Shown here: one piece after another, positions 1-10,121 of the stretch
How the letters are laid out: each line of letters begins with the position of its first letter
Position numbering within the stretch: the first letter of the stretch is position 1
Assembly: GCA_039545275.1 (NCBI GenBank)
Contig: BCHS01000006.1
Span: forward strand, 62,001 to 126,000
Direction: 5' to 3'
DNA length: 64,000 nt
DNA from: Pseudomicrostroma phylloplanum
Taxonomy: Eukaryota > Basidiomycota > Exobasidiomycetes > Microstromatales
The notes under the pieces: generated by a model
What the model saw: only the letters and a program-made list of their open reading frames with translations
Databases searched by the model: none
What the model was told of the DNA's origin: nothing
Made by a program: the position numbers and the translations under genes

Positions 1-95
1 GCTGCCAACATCTCCTTTTGACTGCCACTCGCTCATGGCGGGGACAGAGAAGCCTCTCTCTGGCCTCCTCTTCTCTCTGTGGGGCCGCGAGCCGC

Positions 96-1479
96 TCAAT
101 CGCTCCCTCCCTCAGACCCTCGGGCTATCTCGCTGTAGAACCTAAGCACCTCTTCTCTTTCGCGAAGAAGGTGTTCCCTCACTTGTTCCGAGATGCCCTC
201 GGCGCATCGTATGTCATTGATCTCTCGCTGCGTGAGCGTCGCCTCCCTCTGCATTGCGTCAGCCTTCCTCGCCGCAAGGATTCGCTGCCTTTCGATGCCC
301 GTTGCTTCATCCTCGACACGGTCTGCCACCATCTCCTCCACCAATGCGGCAAGCTGCGAGAGTGACCAAACGACTGGCGGAGGATCGACGCCGAACGTCT
401 GTTCAGTAACGCCAAAATTTGTGAACCAGTCACCAGGCACGATAGCTGCTGGTCCCGAGCGCTCCACCAGAGCAAGAGCGGTATTTCGTGCCCCACAGAG
501 CTCCAGTGAATCCTCAGCCTTCTGACCATACCTCCAGACTTGCACATCGGATGAGTCCTTAGCCTGGAGCAAGACGAGGATGGAGGCCCCCTCATCTGAA
601 GAGTGCCAGACCTTGAGCCCGATAGCGTTGCGTCCGGACTCCGCCCAGCGGTTCACTTCAGCTAGGAGCTGTTCCATGGTCTCGTTCCCCCAGGCTACTT
701 CCACGGTGGTAGAGACGAGCCTGTGTGAACCAAGATAGCAGTCATCCGGCTCTTTCATCAGCCTGACCTCTCTTGCTGGTCCCTCAGGCAGGTCGATCCT
801 GGCAATTTCGGTCGTGGTGCTGCGTCCACTGCGCGTGACACTGAGAGAGGGGTAGAACAGCCAGCATTACTGCTCAGCATACAGTACGCCCGATACACTG
901 TGCCCTCGGGCCCCCACTTCAGTACTGTACTCCAACTTACTAGCCTGTGAGCTGCTGGCAGACTTTGGTGTGAAGCCACTCGATCGTCCTCTCGTGTATA
1001 GGGGTCGGATCTCCCCAGAATAAGATCTGCCCGACAACGCCATGCTCCTCCTGCCGAAGGGCTTCCCTCATATTCGAAGTCAATCCCCAAGACAAGCGCC
1101 ACGCGCTCGAGAAGTCGCTGCTGAGCTGATCGAACATGTCTTCCGTCACCCAGCCGAGACAGAGTGGCCCATCTCCCTTGCCTCCCTCGTAGATGTCGGA
1201 AGAGGCCTGCTTTGCTCTTTCGAGCAGAGATGACAATTCCTCCCCGAGAGAAGCAGTGCTTGAAGGGCTCGTAGGCGTTAGTGGAGGAGAGGTCATCGAG
1301 GTGGTGATCATCGGTGGGGTTGAGGTCATCGTGATCTTGAGGCTTGATCGAACGTCTAAGAGGGTCTTCTCTTTGGTGCTCCACGCGTTGTATGTCAGTC
1401 GATCAAAACTCTGAGTCGAGTCAAGAAAAGGAAGAGAAGAGTTCAAGCAAGGTATCGCAGCTTCCGATACCGGAAGCAT
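96..1479 (-). CDS. Array copy 1: intact two-exon gene of an unrecognised family
   Basis: I do not recognise this family. Exon 1 (1479-941) carries module B, with motifs such as RLSWGL, LFWGDP, a WL..KV..QL tail and a low-complexity Ser/Thr/Pro N-terminus. Exon 2 (840-96) carries module A, with EVAWGNE, RWAESGRNAIGLK, QVWRYG, VPGDWF and PPPVVWSLSQLA, followed by a charged, probably helical C-terminus. The intron has a GTAAGT donor straight after codon bases TA (phase 2) and a CTCTCAG acceptor. Exon lengths 539 + 745 give 427 residues in frame. The start ATG at 1479 is provisional; an in-frame ATG about 150 nt downstream (MTSTPP) is as likely. No signal peptide or membrane segment is apparent. 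It is the most complete copy of the array. Function unknown. Confidence 0.6.
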
Positions 1480-1789
1480 CTATTAGCGCGCGTGGCCCTC
1501 AGTGTAGTCTGAGCTTGGCAGGCGAAGGCGCAACCGCGTAGAATGAGACTACCGGTGCAGGGGCTAGTCACATAGGACGCCCACAAATCAGCGTAAAGAT
1601 GGCACAGATGGTCGAAGTGACGTGCACACAGATCGTTCAATACAGAAGTCCCAACAATAGGGTTTGATTTCGGCATTGGCTTCGGCATGATAGGCTCTAG
1701 CCCGAGTGGAAGGATGCAGGACTGAAGATACAACATCTCAAAGTACCAAGTCGGGGGAGCACTGTAGGTGGTATCTGCAAATGCCGGGA

Positions 1790-2915
1790 TCAGTCTTCTT
1801 CCGAAGAACTTCTCATACAGTCCTGTGTTTCTCGTGCCCGATCGAGGAGTCTTTCCCTCAATTCCTCTGAGATCCCCACCACAAGGGTGAGGTCGTCAAT
1901 TTCGGCTTGAGCAAATCGCCTTTCCCTCTCATAGAAAGTGGCAGCCAACTCTTCATGAAAAGCATCTGCGTCTGCGCTCGAGCGTCTGTGAGCCTCGACC
2001 ATAGCAACGCTTTCGGCCATCTCGAGCGCCAGCTCCGAAAGGGACCATACCACTGGTGGAGGCGGTACACCCCTCGTTTCCCTGCAGCGGCCGTTCGTGC
2101 AGAACCATTCTCCAGGCAGGACGACAGCCGGTTCGTGACACTCCACGACGTCGGCGCCGTTCTCGGGCTGGCGCACGAAAGTCTGCTTGGCCTGCTTCCC
2201 GACTCTCCAGACCTGAATTTGTCCAGAGTTTCCTGCTCGGGCAAGTACGAGAATGGAGATGCCAGCACTTGTGGAACCCCAGATTTTACAGCCAATGGCG
2301 TTATACCCAGCCTCAGCCCACCGATGCACCTCTTCAATTAGTCTTGCGACGTTTTCGTTCGACCAGGCAACCTCCACAACAGTCATGAGCCATCCTCCTC
2401 TACCGCGGTAGCTATCGTCCGGATCTTTTCTTTGTCTGACGGTGCGATTTGTTCGAGTGTTCTCGTATACGGCCTTGAGCGAGGCAGTGCTGGCTCGAGC
2501 GCATCGGCGGCGGCTGAATGAGCGTCAGAGAAGGCGAGGCATAGGTATTAGTGGGCTACTAAAAGGCATGCCCCCGCTACAGTACAGCACCACGTCCTGC
2601 TCACTAGCCCTGTAGCTGATCAGTCACTTTCGAAGCCAGCCATGCAAGACAGCTTTCGTGCGGAGCTGAGCTATCGCTCCAATACAACACCTGCCCAAAG
2701 GCGCCGTGTCCCTCTTCAATTCGGACGGCTTCGTCCATATCAGGAGACAGACCCCAAGACAAGCGGTATGCAGTGTGAAGACGGGCCTCTAGGCGCACAA
2801 ATTGGTCGGCTCTCAACCATCCGAGGCAGAAGGGCCCCTTTTCCCACTTTGCTGGCTCCTCGTGGAGTATGTCGGACGCCCGCTTCATCCTCTCCAGTAG
2901 AGCCAAGATCTCCAC
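1790..2915 (-). CDS. Array copy 2: two-exon family member with unclear 5' end
   Basis: Same family as the gene at 96-1479. Module B is at about 2915-2605 (EILALLERMK, RLSWGLSPDMDEA, VLYWSD). Module A is at 2513-1790 (EVAWSNE, RWAEAGYNAIGCK, QVWRVG, VLPGEWF, PPPVVWSLSELA). The intron starts GTGAGC after the conserved TA and ends TTCAG, phase 2. The module B frame can be read upstream to a stop near 3050 without meeting an ATG; the first codon of the span given here is GTG. So either a short upstream exon supplies the start or the 5' end has decayed. Module A is full length, about 240 residues with its linker. Function unknown. Confidence 0.5.
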
Positions 2916-3497
2916 CTCTTGAGACGGGGTCGTGAGGTATCCATCAGATTCTTTGTTGCTCTCTATGATCGTGGAATCAACTGAATGTGAGCGACGAGCA
3001 CGGGGGTTGACGTCGAAATCGTTGGTGATGAGATGTTCGTGAGTACAGGTTTAGATTCAATTAGAAGGTGAGAAGCAACGGGAAGCGGGAAGCCGTTCAA
3101 CACGTTACATCGTCATCTACGGAAGCAATTCTTGGCGCACCCAGAGATGATTGTGGAGGGACTCTCGGCCGGTAGGGCCGCCCGGAGCAGAGGCTTGATC
3201 ACCCACTAGATCTCATACGATCGCATCATGTAATGATTGCAAAGCGACAAAAGTATACATAGCGACTGCGACTAGTGTGACATCTTCAAGAGCCAAATTC
3301 TCGATAGCAGCTTGAAGATGTAGGCATTGCTTCCTTATGAAGAAGTCGTCCGCCTCGTCTCCTGCATTTCCAGTACGATTGGCAATGGCGTCTGGTTGTA
3401 GGGAAACAGTGGTGAAGTATGAATTGTACAGGTAACCAGGTCAGGTAGAAGTGGACAGTTGAGTAGATGAAGTGAGGTAGGCTATGCTTGAGGCGGA
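2916..3497. other. Spacer between array copies 2 and 3
   Basis: No supported gene. It holds the 5' flank of copy 2 and the sequence that replaces the missing 3' half of module A in copy 3. The short open frames here show no resemblance to the array modules. Confidence 0.5.
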
Positions 3498-4513
3498 TTA
3501 CCAACACTGTACATCGAGCAACTCGTACCAGTCGCTGGCCGTGCAGAACCATTCGCCCGGGAGGACGACAGTTGGTCCCCTACATTCGACGACTATGCTG
3601 CTGCCGCGGTTGTGGATGGCAGCCTGTTGAGCTTCCGCTCCAAATCTCCAGACCCAGATCTGCTCTGAGCCGCTCTCTTGAGCGACTACCAAGATGTTAG
3701 ACCCAGAATCACCAGACCAGAGCTTCAAGCCGATGGCGTTTCGTCCGCTCTGGAACCACCGATGACATTCATCAAGGAGTCTCGGCACGCTCTCATTCTT
3801 CCAGGGGATCTCGACGGCTGTCTTGATGTCTCGTCGATCGTTCTGTAAGCTCGCGTCCGGCTCCTTGTTTTGCTCAACACTGCGGCTGGCGCGAGTGGTG
3901 CCAGAGACGGTGTTGAGGGTGGTCAGACGATTCCCAGCGGCATATACATAGCTGGTCGAGCGTCAGAATAGACAAACAATTCAGTCAGTCGCATGGCCAA
4001 AGTTGATCCACCCCTGCTTTGAAACTCTACTTACTAATCGGACAGCTGCTCTTTGACCTTAAAGGTGAGCCAAAGGATCGTGTCCTCGTGGACAGGTGAG
4101 GGATTCCCCCAGAAAGCAACCAACCCAAAGCGGCCACCATCCTGTACTACCCGTGTTGCATCGTCGAAGCTGGGAGAGAGACCCCACGACAATCGGCAGG
4201 CCGATGAGAGGCGGGCCCTCATCTGATGGAAGGTGTCCTCGGTTGTCCAGCCCACCGAGATTGGTCCCTCCCTCTCGCCTCTCACCACTTGGAGAGCCGC
4301 CTGCCTGGTCACGGCAAGGAGGCTCAACAGCTCGGCGTCCGATGACTTCGTAGTGAAGAAGATCTCCTCGCCTGTGTCGACGACAGTCGACGATTTCTGA
4401 GATGGAATCGACTGAGTCAAGTGCAGATCGTCATTGCGGTCCGAAGCGACTTTGTCGAAGATGTTCAGGAGGCGGGCGTCTGTGGCCGATGGCAATGGTG
4501 TCATATGCGCCAT
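3498..4513 (-). CDS. Array copy 3: family member with truncated module A
   Basis: Exon 1 (4513-4035) starts with an ATG (MAHMTPLPS) and holds a good module B (LSLLAVTRQA, GWTTEDTFHQM, RLSWGLSPSFD). Exon 2 (3951-3498) begins after a GACCAG acceptor and carries the first half of module A (IPWKNES, RWFQSGRNAIGLKLW, WVWRFG, VLPGEWF). It then ends at TAA shortly after the GEWF motif, so the PPPVVWSL segment and helical tail seen in copies 1 and 2 are absent. The exon lengths 479 + 454 give 310 residues in frame. The downstream 200 bp bears no likeness to the missing part, which suggests replacement rather than a point mutation. It may still be expressed as a short form. Function unknown. Confidence 0.5.
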
Positions 4514-4718
4514 CGCAGCCAGGGCGGTAGGAATGAGGGAGCTGTTTGATTTGTGTGATCTTTTGGATTACCCGAGTGGTCGAGGAAATTGTCTCCAGCT
4601 CGGCTTCGCGTGAGCCGGCGGTCTCGAAGCGACTGATCGAGCGTCAAATGAGGTAAGCAGCGCAACGGTGAGGTGAGGGGTGATAGACGAGCCGCCTCTG
4701 ATCTGATGTCCTACTCAC

Positions 4719-5179
4719 TAGCCATTGAGTTGTGTGCTGAGTTTCTTTCTCAGCCAAGCGATGCTCTGCTCGTGGGGTCCCGAAGGGTCGCCCCAAAGAA
4801 CGACTAACCCGAACGACTCACGACCCACTTCAGGTCGGAGAGCCTCGCTCATATCTTGGTCACACCCCCAAGATAGGCGATAGGCCGAGGACACCCCGCT
4901 GCACAGCCGGTGGTAGGTACCTTCGGTCGTCCATCCCAGAGAGATGGGCCCTCCCCTGCCTCCCTCTTGGAGGTCAATTGCCGCCTGCTTTGTCCTTGCA
5001 ACTAAGCCGGACAGCTCATCTTGCAGGTAGACTGTGGTGAATGTTACACCTTCCCCCTCCGGCAAAGTAAGTTCCCTTCTTGGGGGGCTTGATCTAGTGA
5101 AACGAGGGTCATCACTGAGATCTCGGGCGAAGGCAGCAAAGGCTTCTGGGGTTGTGGTGGTTGATGGCAGTGCCGTCAC
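4719..5179 (-). pseudogene. Array copy 4: module B only, start codon lost
   Basis: Module B is well preserved (ELSGLVARTKQAA, GPISLGWTTEGTYH, YRLSWG, GLVVLWGDPSGPHE) and ends at the conserved TA|GTGAGT donor. No module A follows: only about 200 bp separate it from the start of copy 3. The two ATG codons that begin copy 3 correspond here to ATT and GTG, so no ordinary start is visible. Upstream, its frame continues into the truncated module A of copy 5 with one TGA between them. I read it as a deletion-fusion remnant. Confidence 0.5.
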
Positions 5180-5223
5180 ATTTACAATTGCAGCTAGTGT
5201 TGTAGGGGTGCTGAGCTGTTCAA

Positions 5224-6090
5224 CCTCTTTCGCTTGCGGGACGACAAGTAGTGCGGAAGAAGTAGTTTCGTATCACCGAAGCCTGAAGCCGATTACAATG
5301 CGTCCGGACTCCGCCCACCGAGAGAGCTCGTCCACAAATTGCTGCAGATTCTCGTTGCGCCATGAGATCTCCACTGCGGTCATGATGATCTCCTGGTTGT
5401 CAAGGTAACTTTGATCGGGCTGTTTCTGCTGAGTGACAGAGCGTGATGCGCGAAGGGTCCCTGAGATCGTCGTGAGGGGTGTGGTGGCACCCAGAGCGCT
5501 TTGGACTCGACTGTGCGGATATCATGGGAGGCGGATAGCAGTGCTTAGCCGAAGACCAAAGGGCAGTTGACCCCTCCTCCTCTTCTTGTATCCTACTCAC
5601 TACCCACAAAGCTGATCTCTGACCTTGTTGATCAGCCAGCCGATGTCCTTGTCATGTGTTCTCGAAGGACCGCCCCAGAAGAGTACGATTTCAAAAGCGC
5701 CCGACCTTCCTTCACCTCGATGGCATCATCCATGCTGGAGGTGAAGCCCCAAGACAGGCGATACGCAGAGGACAGTCCTGCGATCAGCTCGTGATAGGTG
5801 TCTTGAATTTCCCACCCCAGCGCAATCCGCCCTTACCGCGCTCCCCTCGGGACATCCAGGGCTGCCTTCTTCGTCATCTTTATGAGGGCGTTCAAGTCAG
5901 CCTTGAGGGAGGCCGTGCTAAAGAAGGCGCCATGTCGTGGGGTCTTATGGGCTTGTTCACCGGGCTTGACTGTGTCAAGCGCAGGTCGTCATTGAAGTTG
6001 CGAGCCACTGTGGCGAAGACTTCAAGAGGAACAGGCTCAGTGGCCAATGGTATGAGCGCTAGATCTGCGATGGCAGCTAGAGCGTCCTGA
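5224..6090 (-). pseudogene. Array copy 5: frameshifted module B and truncated module A
   Basis: Module B lies between about 6077 and 5601. Its N-terminal part (LAAIADLALIPL, NDDLRLTQSS) and C-terminal part (DTYHELIAGLSSAYRLSWG, FEIVLFWG, WLINKV) are in different frames, so it has at least one frameshift plus small gaps. It still ends at a GTGAGT donor. Module A begins near 5450 and reads MTAVEISWRNEN and RWAESGR. It meets TGA, then continues recognisably for some 15 codons (ALLVVPQAKEVEQ) before joining the 5' region of copy 4. Clear pseudogene. Confidence 0.6.
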
Positions 6091-7598
6091 TTGAGTGACT
6101 TGTGATAGACCTGACAGACCTTCCATCACTTTTGACAACAGAGCCATACAGCTCGGTGCCACTTCGTTGGCCACGAGCTGTCAGTCAAGCCTGTTGCTAT
6201 CTATTGATAGAGGGGTGGCGATGTTAGGGCCATATGTGGCGTGGCGGTCACGTCCTGATTTGACCGAATCGTCTGTGAAACCCTTGGAATGGGCTCACAA
6301 ATTGACTGTTGGCATCCAAAGACACCAACGTCGATAGAAGCGACAGCAAGAGGCAGCCTTGATGCCAGCCGTAGTGCCTGCCGCGGTGGTGCTTGCAGAA
6401 GTCAGCCATAGTGGTTGCAGCGACCAGCGTTAGAACGTCCAGCCGCAGAGCTTGTAGGAGGATTGATATTCGTGGTCTCCATATGGCACAAGCATCAACC
6501 TCGATGGAGGCTGCGAGACAAGACGCTTGAAGCCCGTGTATTAATGACAATGGTACAGTGCTGTGCTCGAAGTGTGATCGATACGGTAGCTGCTTGCGAA
6601 GCGCAAGGGGGATGCCTTGTTGAAGTGCGCTGAGCGGGTGATAGGTGGGACTGCTGAGAGCGTAAGGCTTTGTCGCTGGGTGAGGTACACGGTGGAGCTT
6701 GACCATCATTTGGCGTGCTTGGCGTGTGAAAGTGTGTATCGATGGTGTGGTGCCCTTCGTTGAGCTGGAAGACAAAAGGAGTGTATGTGTGTGAGCATTT
6801 ATGGTGGCTGAGCAGTGATCTCATCCTCATCGTGCGTCTCTGATGACTTGTCAAGTGTGCTCTCTTGACTCACCTGAGTGTCTTATGGTGTCCTCTTGCT
6901 CTTCTAGTCGAAGCATTGGTTGTGTTGATGTGGGTGAGCCCCAGACATGGTTGACGGCCCATCACAAGCAGCTACTACCGGCATCCCGACAACGCTAGCA
7001 TCAGGCTCCGGGTCAGTCTCGTCGTCTGATCCTCTTGTGTTGTCGTGTTGCTCTCCACTTCGAGGTCGTCGTGAATTGGCTCTGCATGTATTGTCCTCTT
7101 CCTCTAGTGCTCTCTCGTCTCGCTCTTCCAGTCCAGTCAGAAGTCGAGTAGATGTAGCTGGCGTGTCTCACCCAAGTGGTACGATAGGTAGACAAGAACT
7201 GTTGGTGAGAGTTGCGAGGTGTGAGGTATGGCAAAGAAGCAAGAAGAGAAGAGATCAGCAACGCCAGCGCTGCGTTGCATATCGAGGTTCAGGTACAAGA
7301 GGATTTTTCACCGCGCCCGTCCTCAGCATGCACTGCGGACCCATTTGCTGCCGCCCTCATTTCAATCCGCCCGGGGAAGCCTCCACGCCGTCTGTACAGG
7401 AGCACGAATGAGGAAGATTGTAGTGATATTACTGTTCTCCATTGATATCCTGCACGACTGAGTCACAACGACAGAGGAGCCTCGCTCTAGAATACTGCTG
7501 TCGCATATCCTATACCATCACAGAAGCTAACCCCTCCTATACCTTCCTGCAATGCGACGCTTCCAAACTCCACTTCCCTTATCCGAGTGATATGCAAT
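6091..7598. other. Gene-poor stretch
   Basis: I see no gene with homology or consistent splice structure. Overlapping open frames on both strands are low in information (Ser/Arg/His-rich) and mutually exclusive. The right end must hold the 3' UTR of the malate dehydrogenase gene, the left end the 5' flank of the paralogue array. Confidence 0.5.
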
Positions 7599-9423
7599 CT
7601 AGAGCTTGGAAGACTCGACGAACGAAACACCCTTGCTGATGTTACCGTCCAGGTCCTCAACGGCCTTCTTGATCAGGCCCTGCTCGTACTCGTTGACCTT
7701 GCCCAGACCGTGGATCTTCTCCACACCGTTGGGGCCGAGGGTGACTGGGACCGAGAAGTAGGTGGGCGAAGCGCCAATGGCAGAGGCGACCTCCTTGCCT
7801 CCAGACTCGCACGAGAGGTCAACGTAGGCGTACTCGGGCTGGGAGCTGCCCTTGCCGCTGGCGGCCTCCAGGACAGCCGAGGCGAATCGGGCACCAGCAA
7901 AGGCCATGGAGAGGGTGGCAGAGCCGGCTCCGTCCTTGGCCTTGACGACCTCGTCTCCTCCGAACTGAATTCGGTTGGTCAGGGACTCAACAGTGGACTG
8001 GTCCAGCGACACAGACGGCGAGGTCTGCGAGAGCAGTGGCACAATGGTGACACCAGAGTGACCTCCGATGACGGGAATCTTAAACTTGAGAGAGTCAGTG
8101 GGTTGGCCGGCTGCCTCAGCAACGAAGGTAGAAGCTCGCACGACGTCCAGTGTGGTAACACCGAACAGCCTGTAGAAGAGGAATAGGGAGAGTTGTCAGC
8201 GTACCGGTCTCAGTACTCCTCGACTGCGCTGCAAATGCCCCACACTCACCTCTTGGGGTCATAGACGCCCTTCTTCTTGAGCACCTCGGCGCAGATGGGG
8301 ACAGTTGAGTTGACGGGGTTGGAGATGACCAGGACGAAAGCCTTGGGGGCGTGAGCTGCAATGCCAACAGCAATGTCTCGGACGATCGAAGCGTTGATCT
8401 GGTAGCGGAGAGGCACAAAGTAGACATGAGCGAGGCTTTCTATGAGCGCAGATTGCATAGAGATTGCCTTCTACTCACGTTGAACAGGTCATCACGAGTC
8501 ATACCAGGCTGGGAAGAAGAACAGGAGCCGAAAGTATCTGTCAGTGTCGGTCTCGGGATTGCCGACCGGAGATGTTCATCCTCCGCTCCGCTCCCGATCC
8601 TCAGAATAGTCATGGGGTCAACCACACGCCCACGCCTGACCCAAGGTGTCAGCTGCTCGCACTCAGCAAGCAACGACAATGACTCCAGACAGCTCTCAAT
8701 AATCTTCGGTGCCAGCCTGCTGCCGACTCGGGCTCGGGCTCCCATGCCATTGCCCGCTGCCTCTGCAACCTTTCCTTGCGCCAGATCCGTTCCTCTCACC
8801 TTTCGGGGCACACCAGCGGGGATGACGACGATGTCAGCTCCCTTGAGGGCCTTCTCGAGACCTCCATCGGGAGGCAGGTAGCCCTTGACGACCGAGGGGG
8901 TGTTGATGTGGGAGATGTCAGCGGCGACACCGGGAGAGTTGACGCTGAGATGAGGTGGGGTGAGGTGAAGCGAGCGGGAAGGGAGAGGGTAGAAAGCGAG
9001 CGCTGTCAGGACCTCTGCGTAGGGCCTAGCGGTTCGGCTGAATCTGCGGACTCACACATCGTAGAGAGCCAGGTCGGTGATGAGGGTGTTCTGCTTAAGG
9101 AGGAGCGAGAGCGGCTGGCCTGGAGGAGATGCGGAAGGAGGGCGGTTGAGGTATGAGTACAGAGCTGCAGCTGTGAATGTGATGTGCACTTTGGGGATAC
9201 GTACCGATACCACCAGCGGCACCACTGTATGATGGATATGTGAAGTGAAGAGAAGCAAAGCGGGTCAGCTATCCGAAGATGCCCCAAGCGAGCGAGAGGG
9301 AAGAAGCGAGCATCGGAAAGATGGCTAGTACCGCCGCATGACAGCCTCCCGTCTTGGGAAAGGAGGCACCTCAGCTGCGCTTCCCCGTTATTGGCCTACC
9401 CACATGACAGTAGCTTTAACCAT
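7599..9423 (-). CDS. Malate dehydrogenase, peroxisomal type (C-terminal SKL)
   Basis: NAD-dependent malate dehydrogenase (malate to oxaloacetate). Seven exons were placed by hand: 9423-9404, 9224-9205, 9119-9056, 8944-8800, 8508-8479, 8398-8250 and 8169-7599. They total 999 nt, or 332 residues, all in phase. The join of the first three gives MVKATVIGAAGGIGQPL, the Rossmann NAD-binding loop. Later come [19 protein letters not shown], the NPVNSTVP segment, and IPVIGGHSG with the catalytic histidine. There is no N-terminal transit peptide and the last residues are ESSKL, a PTS1 signal. It is therefore probably the glyoxylate-cycle/peroxisomal isoform (yeast Mdh3-like); dual localisation cannot be excluded. 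Exons 1 and 2 are only 20 nt each. Confidence 0.92.
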
Positions 9424-10121
9424 GATTGTAGAATGTGTGTGTACGTGAAGTGTGTGTGAGTAGGAGGCTCAGAAGAAGTGAGATGTACGGAAGAGTGTGT
9501 AAGGAGGTGAGGTGAAGCGAAGCGAAGGAAGGTCACGGCCTCGTCCGGTTGAAGCACCGGCCAGCGTCGGCCCCACAGCTGGGCACGGTACCCCACGCAG
9601 GCACGCACGCACGCACCAGAGGTGGAGACTCTCGGCTGGTCACGGGCTCGCGCTCGGGCTCGCGCTCGCGCCTGGGCCTGTGCCTGTGCCTTTGCCGTGC
9701 CTACGCCTACGCCCTTCTGCTTCAGCCTGTCTGTCCGCGCCTCCGCTCCGCCGTCCGCTATCGCCGTTCCGCTTTGGCCCGGCGTGCGCGCGCATCGTTG
9801 AAAGCAGTCACGCACGCACGCCTTGGCCCATGCCTCAGACAACGCTACCATCATGCTAGCTGCTAAAGGAGCGCAGTGAGTCAGGTATCATTTGCCGGTG
9901 ATGAGGACGATAAGCTAGAGATGATCAAGCGAAATACATACAATGATAGTAGACGTGCTACGTCGGTGTTGGTAGTGTAGAAGGGCAATGGGACGCGATC
10001 GTACTGATCAGGAGTCTGAAGCGAGGGCCGCCTGGGCCGCGGTCCTCAGAGAACGGGCATGAAGTAGGTGAAGGTTCATGAATATGCAAGACGGGACGGA
10101 GCTCGAAGGACACCATCGACA
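9424..10121. other. Upstream region of the malate dehydrogenase gene, with simple repeats
   Basis: No gene seen. It separates the malate dehydrogenase start from the stop of the glycosidase. Around 9595-9800 there are short direct repeats (CACGCACG units, GCTCGCGCTCGG units, CTGTGC/CTACGC hexamers), probably part of the 5' UTR or promoter. Confidence 0.45.

Noticed and set aside
18..365. Plus-strand frame at the window start
   Set aside because: It lies opposite module A of array copy 1, which is supported by its paralogues.
6248..6854. Minus-strand frames of 119-175 codons
   Set aside because: Two overlapping low-complexity frames with no homology or consistent start; neither resembles the array modules.
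9540..9860. Candidate CRISPR-like or satellite repeat
   Set aside because: The units are short, irregular and without spacers; this is simple-sequence DNA in a eukaryotic promoter.
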